From assembly GCF_003269035.1 (NCBI RefSeq), contig NZ_QLTK01000011.1:120853-184852 (forward strand): a stretch of DNA of 64,000 bases. Reading direction: 5' to 3'. The stretch comes from Paraburkholderia bryophila (lineage in GTDB: Bacteria > Pseudomonadota > Gammaproteobacteria > Burkholderiales > Burkholderiaceae). This document shows, piece by piece, positions 8,745 to 18,069 of the stretch. Made by a program: the position numbers and the translations under genes. Within the stretch, counting starts at the first letter, position 1. Every line of letters starts with the position of its first letter. The notes below the pieces were generated by a model. That model worked only from the letters and a program-made list of their open reading frames with translations. It made no database searches and had not been told where the DNA came from.

Positions 8745-9986
8745 ATGCCATTCAATCCGCTACAACTTGTCGACCTTGCCCAGCAGCACGGCACGCCGCT
8801 GTGGGTGTACGACGCCGACGTGATCTATCAACGGATCGCCGAACTGCGGAGTTTCGACGTGATTCGCTACGCGCAGAAAGCCTGTTCGAACCTGCACATT
8901 CTGAAGCTGATGCGCGACGCCGGTGTAATGGTCGACGCGGTGTCGCACGGTGAAATCGCGCGCAGTCTTGCCGCGGGATTCACACCAGAGGGCGACCCGG
9001 AAGGCGTGGTTTTTACCGCGGATCTGATCGATCACGCGACGCTGGCCACCGTGCTCGCGCATCGCATCACGGTCAACGCCGGGTCGGTGGATATGCTTGA
9101 ACGCGTCGGCCGGCACGCGCCCGAGGGTCATCGCGTGTGGTTGCGGATCAACCCCGGTTTCGGCCACGGGCACAGCAACAAGACCAACACGGGCGGTGAA
9201 CACAGCAAGCACGGCATCTGGCTCGACGACTTGCCGAAGGCGCTGGAAACCGTGCGTCGTTATGGGTTGAAGCTGGTTGGGCTGCACATGCATATCGGCT
9301 CGGGCGTCGACTACGAACATCTCTCGCGGGTTTGCGATGCGATGGTCGAGGCGGTCAAACGCCTGCAAGGCCACGATATCGAAGCGATCTCGGCCGGCGG
9401 TGGTTTGTCCGTGCCGTACAAGCAGGGTGACCCGCGTATCGACGTTGAGCACTATTTCCGGTTGTGGGACGCGGCGCGTCGGCAGATCGAGACGCAGGTC
9501 GGGCATCGCGTGAGGCTTGAAATCGAACCGGGACGTTTCCTGACCGCTGAAGCGGGTGTGCTGGTTGCCGAGGTGCATGCGTTGAATCGGCGCCCGTCGC
9601 GGCAGTTCGCTTTGGTCGATGCCGGATTCAACGATCTGATGCGGCCGTCGCTCTACGGCAGTCATCATGAGATGAGCGTGGTGAAACGAGACGGTACGCT
9701 GAGCGATGCAACGCTGCGCGCGTTCGCCGTTGCCGGCCCGCTCTGCGAAGCCGGCGATGTCTTCACGCAAGCGGAGGGCGGTGTGGTCCTGAACCGGTCG
9801 ATGCCCACGCCGGAGATCGGCGACTTCGTCGTGTTTCACGAAGCGGGGGCGTACGGCGCGGCGATGTCATCGAACTACAACAGCCGGCCGCTTGCGCCCG
9901 AAGTGCTGCTGGAGAACGGCCAGGCGCGCGTGATCCGGCGGCGGCAAACCGTCGACGAATTGATTGCGCTCGAAACGATCGGTTGA
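8745..9986 (+). CDS. lysA: diaminopimelate decarboxylase
   Basis: A 413-residue PLP-dependent fold-type III decarboxylase that makes L-lysine from meso-diaminopimelate, the last step of lysine biosynthesis. The PLP lysine is K45 in YAQKACSN. Further landmarks are HMHIGSGVDY, EIEPGRFL, GFNDLMRPSLYGSHHE and the catalytic cysteine in GPLCEAGDVF. It follows the E. coli LysA sequence pattern, not the longer Gram-positive one. In-frame ATGs also occur at 8700 and 8709; 8745 is preferred because family similarity begins a few residues after it, but no strong ribosome site decides the matter. Divergent lysR supports the assignment. Confidence 0.92.
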   Translation: MPFNPLQLVDLAQQHGTPLWVYDADVIYQRIAELRSFDVIRYAQKACSNLHILKLMRDAGVMVDAVSHGEIARSLAAGFTPEGDPEGVVFTADLIDHATLATVLAHRITVNAGSVDMLERVGRHAPEGHRVWLRINPGFGHGHSNKTNTGGEHSKHGIWLDDLPKALETVRRYGLKLVGLHMHIGSGVDYEHLSRVCDAMVEAVKRLQGHDIEAISAGGGLSVPYKQGDPRIDVEHYFRLWDAARRQIETQVGHRVRLEIEPGRFLTAEAGVLVAEVHALNRRPSRQFALVDAGFNDLMRPSLYGSHHEMSVVKRDGTLSDATLRAFAVAGPLCEAGDVFTQAEGGVVLNRSMPTPEIGDFVVFHEAGAYGAAMSSNYNSRPLAPEVLLENGQARVIRRRQTVDELIALETIG

Positions 9987-10043
9987 TTTCCGGCTCGACT
10001 ACCTCGGCGGCTGCCCACACGGCGCACTACGCCGAAAGGCCGC

Positions 10044-10964
10044 TCAACGCGCCCTCACGGTGCGCGTGTACGACGCGATCATGGTCGCGAGTTCCTGCGC
10101 GGCGGGGGGGAGCGGAATCGCCGCGCGCTGCAACAGGCAGACGTTCTGATCCACCGCCCGCTCGCGCAAGGGAATAACGGTCAGCATGCTCGCGAACGGC
10201 CCGCGCGTGGCCACGGCCGACGCTTCCAGCGACAGGCAATCCGTCGCGCCGACCAGATGCAGGGTCTCGTACAGGCCCTCGATCGTTGCAATGATGTTCG
10301 GCGGTGGCAAGCCGTGACTGGCGAGCAGGTGATGCAGACGGCTGACCTGCGGATCGTCCGTGAGATTCGGCGAACGCGTGGCCACCCACGTGCAGTCGAC
10401 AAGTTCGGCCAGCGATGTCGCGCCCGCTTTCGGATGCCCCTGGCGGCACACCACCACCGGATCGGACGGATAAAGCGGCGTGACCGACAGGTCGGCGGTG
10501 TCGGTTTGCTTCGACACCAACGCAACCGCGAAGTCCAGCGTGCCTTCACGAATCATCGAAATCATCATTCGTGAGGTGCCGGTGCGCAGATGCACCGCGA
10601 CCCGCGCAAAGCGCGTGCGAAATTGCGTCAACACCGGCGCGAGCGCGTCGACGAGCGGTTCCGTGGTCATGCCGAACGTCACTTCGCCGACGTAATCGCC
10701 GCGCAATTGCTGCACTTCCTGCTCGGCGCGCTCGCATTCGCCGATGATCGTGCCGGCCCGCTGCAGCAAGCGCTGACCGAGCGCGGTCAGCGCAATGCCG
10801 CGATTCGTGCGGGTGAACAGCGTCGCGCCGAGCACCGTTTCGAGGTTCTGCAACTGCTGCGTGATGCCGCTCTGCGCAATGCCGAGCGCCCGCGACGCCG
10901 CGCGGATGCTGCCATGCTCGGCCACCGCGGTGAACGCGCGCAATTGGGAAATCGTCAATGCCAT
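10044..10964 (-). CDS. LysR-type transcriptional regulator
   Basis: A 306-residue LysR-family regulator: winged helix-turn-helix at residues 1-60 (LTISQLRAFTAVAEHGSI, then AASRALGIAQSGITQQLQNLE) and a substrate-binding-protein-like effector domain of about 210 residues. An in-frame ATG at 11000 would add 12 residues; neither start has a clear ribosome site. It is divergent from the amino-acid-binding protein gene at 11086, so it probably controls that transport/catabolic pair. The effector is unknown. It is transcribed toward lysA and is probably unrelated to it in regulation. Confidence 0.88.
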   Translation of the reverse strand: MALTISQLRAFTAVAEHGSIRAASRALGIAQSGITQQLQNLETVLGATLFTRTNRGIALTALGQRLLQRAGTIIGECERAEQEVQQLRGDYVGEVTFGMTTEPLVDALAPVLTQFRTRFARVAVHLRTGTSRMMISMIREGTLDFAVALVSKQTDTADLSVTPLYPSDPVVVCRQGHPKAGATSLAELVDCTWVATRSPNLTDDPQVSRLHHLLASHGLPPPNIIATIEGLYETLHLVGATDCLSLEASAVATRGPFASMLTVIPLRERAVDQNVCLLQRAAIPLPPAAQELATMIASYTRTVRAR

Positions 10965-11085
10965 GGCGGTTCGGGGTCGGTGATCGGTAAAAGTGATCAT
11001 GATAGTCCGAACGGGACTTCTTGGAGGCGCAAGAGGGGCATAGGATAGGGCTGTCGTCCTCCGCCCACCCCACACTCCGCCTCCC

Positions 11086-11853
11086 ATGAAAATTCTGCTG
11101 ATGATCCTGAGCGCCGCGCTGACTTTGAGCAGCGCAGCGTTCGCCGCCGAGCCCCAGACCTTGCGCCTCGGCATCGACCCGACTTATCCGCCGATGGACT
11201 CCAAGGCGCCGGACGGCAGCGTCAAAGGCTTCGACGTCGATCTGGGTAACGAAATCTGCAAGCGCATTCACGCGCGCTGCCAGTGGGTGGAGCTCGAATT
11301 TTCGGGGATGATTCCGGCGCTGCAGGCGCGCAAGATCGACGCCGTCATGTCGTCGATGGCGATCACGGAGAAGCGCGAGCAGCAGATTCTGTTTTCGTCG
11401 AAGCTGTTTCAATTCAAATCGCACCTGATTGCGCGGCAAGGTTCGCCGCTCGCGGGCGGCATGAACGCCCTGTCGGGCAAGCAGATCGGCGTGCAGTCCG
11501 GCACGCAGTTCGAGTCGTACGCGCTGAAGAACTGGGCACCGAACGGCGTGCACGTGGTCGCGTACAAGAGCCAGGACGAAGTCTTCGCCGACCTGCAGAA
11601 CGGCCGCCTCGACGGCGCGCTGCTCGGCACCGTGGAAGCGGATTACGGCTTTCTGCGCACGCCGGCGGGCAAGGGCTTTGCGTTTGTCGGCGAGCCGCTT
11701 TCCATGGGCGATCACGGTGTCGGCATCGGCTTACGCAAGGACGAGACGGCGCTCCAGGCTTCGATCAACGGGGCGATTGCCGCCATGCTCAAGGACGGCA
11801 CGTATGCGCAGATCGCGAAAAAGTATTTCGACTTCGACCCGTACGGCAATTGA
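11086..11853 (+). CDS. periplasmic amino-acid-binding protein of an ABC transporter
   Basis: A 255-residue type II periplasmic binding protein with a cleavable signal peptide (residues 1-21, ending AAFAA). The mature start has the HisJ/ArgT pattern: LRLGIDPTYPPMDSK, GFDVDLGNEICKRI and ELEFSGMIPALQARKIDA, followed by SSMAITEKRE and VGIGLRKDE. These point to a cationic amino acid (lysine, arginine, ornithine or histidine). No permease or ATPase gene adjoins it, so it either uses a transporter encoded elsewhere or acts as a sensor. It is followed after 40 bp by a succinylglutamate-desuccinylase-like gene, suggesting joint uptake and breakdown. Confidence 0.9.
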   Translation: MKILLMILSAALTLSSAAFAAEPQTLRLGIDPTYPPMDSKAPDGSVKGFDVDLGNEICKRIHARCQWVELEFSGMIPALQARKIDAVMSSMAITEKREQQILFSSKLFQFKSHLIARQGSPLAGGMNALSGKQIGVQSGTQFESYALKNWAPNGVHVVAYKSQDEVFADLQNGRLDGALLGTVEADYGFLRTPAGKGFAFVGEPLSMGDHGVGIGLRKDETALQASINGAIAAMLKDGTYAQIAKKYFDFDPYGN

Positions 11854-11893
11854 TTTTTTTATCTCCTACTCTTTCGCATCAGGCATTCCGTTC

Positions 11894-13009
11894 ATGAACA
11901 GGCAATCGATTCCGCTTCTTTCGCCGGCTATTGGCACCCACCGCGAACTGGTGTCGTTTCATTTTGGCCCGACCGATCGTGGGCAAAAAATCTATATCCA
12001 GTCGTCGCTGCACGCCGACGAAACCCCCGCCATGTTGACGACGGTGTTACTGAAGCGCCGTTTGCTGGAGCTGGACCAGCAGGGCGCACTGGAGGCGGAA
12101 ATCGTGCTCGTGCCGGTGGCGAATCCGGTGGGACTCGGGCAATACGTGCTCGGACAGTTTCTTGGACGTTTCGATCTGGGCAGCGGCAAGAACTTCAATC
12201 GCCATTTCCTGCAGTTCACGAAGCTGAGCGCACGCGCGAAAGAGGTGTTGGGTTCCGATGCTGCCGAAAACGTTCGGCTCGTGCGGCAGCTGATTGCCGA
12301 GGAACTGGCCGGGCAGAAACCGTTGACCGAGTTCGAGTCGCTGCAATTGGCGTCGCTGAAGCTTTCCTACGATGCGGACATGGTGATCGATCTGCATTGC
12401 TCACTGGAAGCAGCGATGCATCTCTACACCAGCGAGGCGGCGTGGCCGGAGTTCGAGCCTTTGTCGCGATATCTCGGCGCGCAGGCGTCGTTGCTGGCGA
12501 CGAACTCAGGCGGCGAATCGTTCGACGAGACGCATAGCCTCTTGTGGTGGAAATTGCAGCAGGACATGCCGGCGGACAAACCGGTGCCAAACGGTGCGAT
12601 TGCGGTGACCGTGGAATGCCGCGGCCAGCGCGATGTGTCCTACGAAGTGGCGCAGGAGGACGCAGATGCGATTGTCGATTATCTGGTGTGGCGCAAGGCG
12701 ATTCGGCGTGAAGTGAAACCGATGCCGGCGTTGCGCTCGCCGGCGACGCCGCTCGCCGGCAGTGAGCAGTTTTACGCGCCGGTCAGCGGGATTCTGATTC
12801 ATCGCGCGAAGATCGGCGAGACGATCCGCGTTGGGCAGGCATTGTTCGATATCGTCGATCCGTTGACGGATGAAACCACCACGATTTCGAGCAATACCGA
12901 AGGCGTGTTTTATATGCGCCGCGCGATTCGGTTCGTGACGACGGGTGCGCCGTTGGGACGCGTGACAGGCACGCGTCCGTTCAGGACTGGAGTGTTGTTG
13001 GGCGCTTAA
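11894..13009 (+). CDS. succinylglutamate desuccinylase / aspartoacylase family zinc deacylase
   Basis: A 371-residue member of the AstE/AspA branch of the M14 carboxypeptidase fold. The zinc ligands are visible as H40-x2-E43 (SSLHADETPA) and the later histidine in VIDLHCS, and the catalytic glutamate lies in VTVECRG. A C-terminal beta domain (FYAPVSGILIHRAKIGE, then GQALFDIVDP) resembles a biotinyl-lipoyl-like module seen in many AstE-like proteins. Members remove acyl groups from N-acyl amino acids. The gene follows an amino-acid-binding protein, so it may act on the imported or a derived N-acyl amino acid. The ATG at 11894 is chosen because similarity starts there. Confidence 0.85.
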   Translation: MNRQSIPLLSPAIGTHRELVSFHFGPTDRGQKIYIQSSLHADETPAMLTTVLLKRRLLELDQQGALEAEIVLVPVANPVGLGQYVLGQFLGRFDLGSGKNFNRHFLQFTKLSARAKEVLGSDAAENVRLVRQLIAEELAGQKPLTEFESLQLASLKLSYDADMVIDLHCSLEAAMHLYTSEAAWPEFEPLSRYLGAQASLLATNSGGESFDETHSLLWWKLQQDMPADKPVPNGAIAVTVECRGQRDVSYEVAQEDADAIVDYLVWRKAIRREVKPMPALRSPATPLAGSEQFYAPVSGILIHRAKIGETIRVGQALFDIVDPLTDETTTISSNTEGVFYMRRAIRFVTTGAPLGRVTGTRPFRTGVLLGA

Positions 13010-13106
13010 AGCTTCGTTTTCTCTCTGCGGGCGTGGCGTGTTTCGAGGTTTGAGATTGAAACCGGAATCGGAATCGCCTCGCCCGTAGTTGCCGGTCTGT
13101 TGTTCT

Positions 13107-13376
13107 CTACTCTTTTCTTCCCACCAGATACGTCACACCATTCGGACCGTAGCGCTCCGAATGCGGTTTGTTCGCCGCCAGGTGGAAGACGTCGCCGACC
13201 TGGTACAACCGTTCTTCGTCGTCGCAGACGATGTGCAGCTCGCCTTCCAGGATCAAGGCTTTGGCCTCGAAGGGATGCGTGTGGACGGCCATCGTGACGT
13301 TGGGTTCTTTCCTGGTCACCACGGCTTCTGGGAAACCGTCTTTCGTCAGGCTTTCAGTGAATGTTTCGCGGTCCAT
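13107..13376 (-). CDS. small cupin-domain protein
   Basis: An 89-residue single-domain cupin. It shows the first metal motif as HTHPFEAKALILEGE (two histidines and a glutamate) and the second as GDVFHLAANKPH. Such proteins bind a divalent metal, and small ones often serve as sensors or simple isomerases/oxygenases. The frame could start at 13406, but the ATG at 13376 has a purine-rich GAGAAAA upstream and gives a normal N-terminus. It is divergent from the RHS gene and is not obviously related to it. Confidence 0.85.
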   Translation of the reverse strand: MDRETFTESLTKDGFPEAVVTRKEPNVTMAVHTHPFEAKALILEGELHIVCDDEERLYQVGDVFHLAANKPHSERYGPNGVTYLVGRKE

Positions 13377-13627
13377 GCTGGTTTTCTCGCCGTGGAGTGG
13401 GGGCATTTACTTTAACGCTGGGCGGGTTTTTCTGCAGGGCGTGCCGTGTAGGAATAGATGCCATCGCGCGCCGCTCTTTTCCGAGGGCTGCCCGTTAATT
13501 TCGCATATTCGTAAGGATGCGCTTCAAGTTTTCGTTTTTCCGAATTCTCTTATTCTGGGTTTGATCCTCCTGATTCAGCGTCTGTTCGTTACGGATTTCT
13601 AACGACGCATGACAAAGGAGGGGACGT

Positions 13628-16099
13628 ATGAAAAAAGAGAACCCGTTTTGCGGAATGACGGGAAACCTGGCGCGTGTTTTCGCCATGTTTGCGTTGCTGT
13701 TGATCGCATTCGGCGCGAACGCGACAGACTGTCTCACGCTTTACGCGCAGTCCGGTGCAACGCCGGGATCGAAGACGTGCCGTCTCGATGTCGTGGGCAA
13801 TACGCCCGGTGGAATGGGCAACTACGCGTGTATCAACGACCTCGCACTGATCGATCAATGGTGCGCGGCGCCGAAGGAAAACGAGCCGGAGGCGAGTTGT
13901 CCGATCGCTGATCCGGTGTATCCGGGTAATGGCACGGTCACGCTGACAGAGGCCGATTTCGTCAGCGGTGACGATCTGCCGATGCAGTTCACGCGGACTT
14001 ATCGCTCGAAGTCGTTGAGTGCCTCGTCTGCAGCGATGGGACCGGTGTGGTTCCACAGTTGGCAGCGCAGTCTGGGACTGGCCAATGCAAATAGCGGCAG
14101 TTCGTCGACGGTGCTTGCTTATCGTGAGAACGGCGAACCGGTCACGTTCAAATGGGCAAGTGGCAGTTGGCGTTCAGCCGGCTTTACGGGGCTTGCGCTC
14201 GCACAGAATGGATCGGGTTGGACGCTAACGGACCTCCGTTCCGAGACCGTCGAATCGTATTCCGCCCAAGGTGTCCTGCTGTCCGAGCGCACGAAGACGG
14301 GATTCGTCCGGACGCTCGCCTATGAAGCGTCGGGCTTGTTGACCACGATCACGCAGCATGCCGTTGGCACGGACGCGAAGCAGGACATCACCCTTCGCCT
14401 CGACTACGACGACAAGCGGCGTCTGTCACGCCTGAACGATCCGCTGGGTGGAATGACCCAGTACGGGTACGACGCGAACGGCAACCTTGTTTCCGTCACG
14501 TGGCCCGATGGCTATGTGCATCGCTATGTCTACGACGACACCCGTTTTAAAAACGCGCTGACCGGAGAGATCGACGAAGCGGGCAATCGCCTTGCGTCGT
14601 GGAGTTATGACGCGCAAGGCCGGGCCGTGGCGGTCAGCCATCCCGACGCGTCGCGCAATGTGCGGTTTGCCTATAACGCCGGCTCGACGGTTATCACCGA
14701 CAGCCGACGTGCTACGACGTTGAATCTCTCATCGATTGGCGGCATGTTGCGGCCGACCGGGAGTTCGTCGATCGCGGGTAACACCGCTTCCACATGGGAC
14801 GCGTCCGGCAATCTGCTGAAGGACTCGGACGCGAGCGGAGGTAGCACCGAATATAGCTACGACGATGTGGGGCGGCCTGTTCGCGCGACGATTAGAAATA
14901 CGTCCGGCGCCACGATTAGCACGATGCGCTATGCGGACGGGACGAGTCTGCGTCCGTCGATGATCGCATCGCCGGGTCTGATCCAGTCGTTCGTCTACGA
15001 CGCTAACGGCAACACCACCGGCATCGCCGAAACGCCGACGCGCGATTTGACCGGCGCAAGCGCGTTCGACGCGCCGAAGTCCGACGGCGCGACGATGGCC
15101 TACGGCATGACGTACGACGCGACCAATCGGCTCGCGTTCGTCCAGCAACTGGCGGACGGCAAGGTCGCGGGACAGTGGAAAGTCACGCGCGATGCGACCG
15201 GGAACGTGTTTGCGATCGTGATCCAGCAGAGCATTCCGGACGCGACCGAGATGATCATGCGGGACGCTGCACACCGCGTTCTGAATGGCTACAACCCGAC
15301 GGGTGATTTCTATCTGCATTACGACCGTCGCGGACGCATTGACCTCTTCAAGTTCAGTGAGTACGCGAGTGCGGCGAATGGTGGCATTCGGCGGGTATTC
15401 AAGGTCCGGTGGGGTTATTCGCCGGATGGTCAGGTCGTTTCGCGAGTTGGGACCGTTGCAAGGAATGGCAGTGTCCTCGATCTGAATGACGGTACGGATC
15501 TGCCGATCAGTAGCGATGAAACCGATCGGTGGATCGATAACTACAACTATGGCGATTCGCCGGTTGGGCCGCCTGCGAATCTGCAGGGCGTGCGGCAGAT
15601 GCTGCGGGCTGGAGGTTTTGCCGGGACGGGCACGGTTTGCGGCGATTGCCATTTCTCCGCGGGGCTGATCGATGGCGCGGCTCGGGGGATTGCGTTTGTC
15701 TGGCGGCTCGCGCAGAACCCGGCGGTTAGATACGGGATCGGGCAGGGCGCAAGGAAGGCGGCGGAGAACTGGGAGCGCATCAAGGCGTTGTGCAAGCCTG
15801 CTGCGGAGACGGAGGTCGATGGGATTCCGCCGGGCAGGATTACGTCGGAATACACTGATATAACGGTGGGCTTCAGCAGGCGCAACATTCAGACCGATGT
15901 TGGCAAAGCTGAGTTTGAGGCAAACCTTGTCGAGAGCGGCTATGTACAGACATTGAGTAAAGATGGTAAAGCAGATATCTTTACAAAGGACGGCGCCAGG
16001 TACACGGTTAGGGACGAATCGACCGCAGGATATCCCACCGCTGAGTATATTCCAGCCGGCGCGCCGCGCGGCACGATCAAAATAAGGCTTCCAAAATGA
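13628..16099 (+). CDS. RHS/YD-repeat polymorphic toxin protein
   Basis: An 823-residue RHS-type protein. Residues 1-36 are a Sec-type signal (ALLLIAFGANA), with no PAAR domain. Residues 80-160 look like the DUF6531 domain (CPIADPVYPGNGTVTLTEAD). YD repeats run from about 210 to 450 (QYGYDANGNLVSVTWPDGY, WSYDAQGRAVAV, FVYDANGNTTG). The usual RHS core end with DP.GL.GG is not seen, so the core appears shortened. A unique C-terminal segment follows from about residue 735 in more AT-rich DNA, ending GTIKIRLPK. By analogy with RHS/CDI proteins this tail would be the toxic domain; I cannot assign it to a family. AAAGGAGGGG six bases before the ATG is a strong ribosome site. The stop overlaps the next start as ATGA. 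Confidence 0.85.
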   Translation: MKKENPFCGMTGNLARVFAMFALLLIAFGANATDCLTLYAQSGATPGSKTCRLDVVGNTPGGMGNYACINDLALIDQWCAAPKENEPEASCPIADPVYPGNGTVTLTEADFVSGDDLPMQFTRTYRSKSLSASSAAMGPVWFHSWQRSLGLANANSGSSSTVLAYRENGEPVTFKWASGSWRSAGFTGLALAQNGSGWTLTDLRSETVESYSAQGVLLSERTKTGFVRTLAYEASGLLTTITQHAVGTDAKQDITLRLDYDDKRRLSRLNDPLGGMTQYGYDANGNLVSVTWPDGYVHRYVYDDTRFKNALTGEIDEAGNRLASWSYDAQGRAVAVSHPDASRNVRFAYNAGSTVITDSRRATTLNLSSIGGMLRPTGSSSIAGNTASTWDASGNLLKDSDASGGSTEYSYDDVGRPVRATIRNTSGATISTMRYADGTSLRPSMIASPGLIQSFVYDANGNTTGIAETPTRDLTGASAFDAPKSDGATMAYGMTYDATNRLAFVQQLADGKVAGQWKVTRDATGNVFAIVIQQSIPDATEMIMRDAAHRVLNGYNPTGDFYLHYDRRGRIDLFKFSEYASAANGGIRRVFKVRWGYSPDGQVVSRVGTVARNGSVLDLNDGTDLPISSDETDRWIDNYNYGDSPVGPPANLQGVRQMLRAGGFAGTGTVCGDCHFSAGLIDGAARGIAFVWRLAQNPAVRYGIGQGARKAAENWERIKALCKPAAETEVDGIPPGRITSEYTDITVGFSRRNIQTDVGKAEFEANLVESGYVQTLSKDGKADIFTKDGARYTVRDESTAGYPTAEYIPAGAPRGTIKIRLPK

Positions 16100-16611
16100 G
16101 CGCTATTGACTTCATTAGTGAGTCGCCAACTTTTGTTTCGCTGTGGGATCGCGCGAATGAGGGAGTTGCGACGCTCTCTGATATCCCGTCAACGGATTTA
16201 CTTTATTTTGATTCGATTGACATATCAGGGCAAAAATTATTCGATCTCATACGAGCTCTGCTTAAGTTAAAATGTGTTAAAGATTTTGCGACGTTGGTCT
16301 TGAAGCCAGATCCGTTTGACTATTTTCATTTTCATTTTGGAAAATATCCGGGGTTTGTCCACGGTATTGAGCACACCGACGATGAGTTCTTCGAAGCCTT
16401 GATGATGGACCCCGGTGGTAGCCCCGCGGATTGTCTCTGGGCCAATTCCGAGCGGTATGCCGTGTTGCCAATCCCGGGGCAGTGGTTCATCTACGCGGAC
16501 CGGCAGCGAGATATGGGCGTGCTTTCTGGTCCGTCAGAAATTATGGAATTTGCACGGAGCTTCTACCCATTTTTTTTGAACCCCGCAGCGGATTTCAAGA
16601 TTGTTGGCTGA
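16096..16611 (+). CDS. putative immunity protein 1 (RHS cognate)
   Basis: A 171-residue acidic soluble protein with no signal peptide, starting at an ATG that overlaps the RHS stop codon by four bases. Translational coupling directly after a toxin tail is the usual mark of the cognate immunity gene. It belongs to a family of four genes in this locus sharing FATLVLKPDPFDYFHFHFGK with YPGFV after it, then DPGGSPAD, GQWFIYADR and MEFAR..YPFF. The family is not one I can name. Base composition is much more AT-rich than the surrounding core genes, a sign of horizontal acquisition. Confidence 0.7.
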   Translation: MSAIDFISESPTFVSLWDRANEGVATLSDIPSTDLLYFDSIDISGQKLFDLIRALLKLKCVKDFATLVLKPDPFDYFHFHFGKYPGFVHGIEHTDDEFFEALMMDPGGSPADCLWANSERYAVLPIPGQWFIYADRQRDMGVLSGPSEIMEFARSFYPFFLNPAADFKIVG

Positions 16612-16763
16612 TCGCGGCATGAATGAACGATACGAAATGCGCCAATGATCTCGCCTTTCGATACGTTAGAGCCTACCGGATTACATCCGCGGCAATGAGA
16701 CTCTTAAGCCACGTTAGGCGTCGGCGAACGCTGACGTCCTAACTCTGGCAGCCGGAATCGTAT

Positions 16764-17288
16764 ATGGAGCAACGAATTTTTGTAGACAACGATGGCGAGT
16801 TCAATGATCTGTGGACGGGAGACACTGCCGGCACACGGTTGCTCAAAGAAACTGCTACGAGCGATCTCGTGTACTTCGACCCAGGCATCGTGACCACGCA
16901 CCACTACTATCGGTTCGTCAGAGATTTGCTTCGGTTCACTGATTCGAGTCACGACCCGTTCGCATTCGTCGGGCTACGTCCCGATCCGTTTAACTATTTC
17001 TTCCGTCATTTCTCTAAGTACCCGGCGATCGTCTTTCAGCCTGCACACAGCGAAGCCGACTATTGCAGACTACTGCAATCCGACCCGGGTGCTAGCCCTG
17101 CAGATGCGTTGGCCTACAACACATGGAGCTATGTCGTTTTGCCGCTATCAGGTGGCTGGATAACTTGTGGGGATGATTCAAGTGAGATCGCGATATTCTC
17201 GAGCACGCCCAATGTCGTAGAGTTTGCTCGTAAGCGACTGGCCCGCGATCTCTTACGCCCCGATTCAAACTCCATGATTGTCGACTAA
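16764..17288 (+). CDS. putative orphan immunity protein 2
   Basis: A 174-residue relative of the gene at 16096. It keeps the family landmarks LRPDPFNYFFRHFSKYP, DPGASPADAL, a GGW segment and VVEFARKR, but is the most divergent of the four. It lies 152 bp downstream of immunity gene 1 with no toxin domain in front of it, as expected for an accumulated orphan immunity gene. The start ATG at 16764 has GCAGCCGGAATC upstream, a weak ribosome site. Function inferred only from family and position. Confidence 0.6.
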   Translation: MEQRIFVDNDGEFNDLWTGDTAGTRLLKETATSDLVYFDPGIVTTHHYYRFVRDLLRFTDSSHDPFAFVGLRPDPFNYFFRHFSKYPAIVFQPAHSEADYCRLLQSDPGASPADALAYNTWSYVVLPLSGGWITCGDDSSEIAIFSSTPNVVEFARKRLARDLLRPDSNSMIVD

Positions 17289-17380
17289 GAAACAATGGCG
17301 AGGAAGTGAGCACTGCACCTTCGCAGAATCACATGGCCTGATTGAGGGCGACTCCGACAGCGTTTCCGAATCAAACCGCA

Positions 17381-17656
17381 ATCGATAGCAGCAGGGCCGG
17401 CCCATTCTCAACGTGACCCGCCAGACGAAGCGAAATGCTGGCGTCGTCATTACTCGTCACCGTCAAGTCATACCAGTGATGACTCGAAGCCAGCACTCAG
17501 GCTTCTTTGATATATGCGCTAGCCGTCACGAACACCCGACGCGTTCACGCACCAAACGCGTTGTCGGTCACCGTCAACCGAGCGAACCACCCCCCGCTAC
17601 TACTGAACTTTGGGAACACATTCCCGTTTGCCACGTCGTATTGCGCACTCACTTGT
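17381..17656 (-). pseudogene. duplicated, decayed 3' end of the phospholipase C gene
   Basis: About 275 bp match the last part of the phospholipase C gene (about 19833-20103) in the same orientation. Long identical runs include GCTGGCGTCGTCATTACTCG and the following TCACCGTCAAGTC, the tract around CAGTGATGACTCGAAGCCAG, and GGAACACATTCCC. Scattered substitutions and small indels break the reading frame. Similarity stops near 17656, just before the next gene. The interval 17289-17658 holds nothing else that I can support. The intact gene lies 2.2 kb away, so this is a relic of a local duplication. Confidence 0.8.
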
Positions 17657-17658
17657 CG

Positions 17659-18054
17659 TTAAGCGGGTTTCGCTTCCGCGTTTAAGGCGGCCTTCTTGCG
17701 AGCGCTTGTGCGAGACGCGACTAGACGCGTTCCTTGCTCACGGCGCGCTAGATTGGCCTCGCTCTCCTCGGCGTCGTGTAAGACGATCGACATCTTCCCG
17801 CGCTCGATTTTTGCCTCGGTTTCATAGTGTTTTGCGGTTTGTTCCAGAACCCCCGCGAGCTGAATCTGGTCGCGGCGGTCGTAATGATTCCCCGCGATGC
17901 CGTTGCGCAGAATTCTCGCCATCGCAGCCAGGGCTGAAAGTCGCTCAACGTAAATGCGGGTCGTTTCCAATACGTCGGCGGCTAGCCGTTTAAATTCGGC
18001 GGGCTTCACCGCGAGGCGAGGGTACATATAAGGTGTTTCGGCGGGTTTGCTCAT
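17659..18054 (-). CDS. hypothetical protein, helical and charged
   Basis: A 131-residue hydrophilic protein, mostly alpha-helical by composition, with a Lys/Ala/Arg-rich C-terminal tail (ASRTSARKKAALNAEAKPA). No recognised domain. The longer frame (to 18261) runs through a structured leader; the ATG at 18054 is preferred because a GGAAAT ribosome-like site precedes it and the leader is clearly RNA-like. It is inserted, opposite in direction, between immunity gene 2 and immunity gene 3. It ends exactly where the phospholipase C fragment stops, suggesting that the gene plus leader is a mobile or inserted unit. Confidence 0.6.
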   Translation of the reverse strand: MSKPAETPYMYPRLAVKPAEFKRLAADVLETTRIYVERLSALAAMARILRNGIAGNHYDRRDQIQLAGVLEQTAKHYETEAKIERGKMSIVLHDAEESEANLARREQGTRLVASRTSARKKAALNAEAKPA

Positions 18055-18069
18055 AGCGAGATTTCCGGT

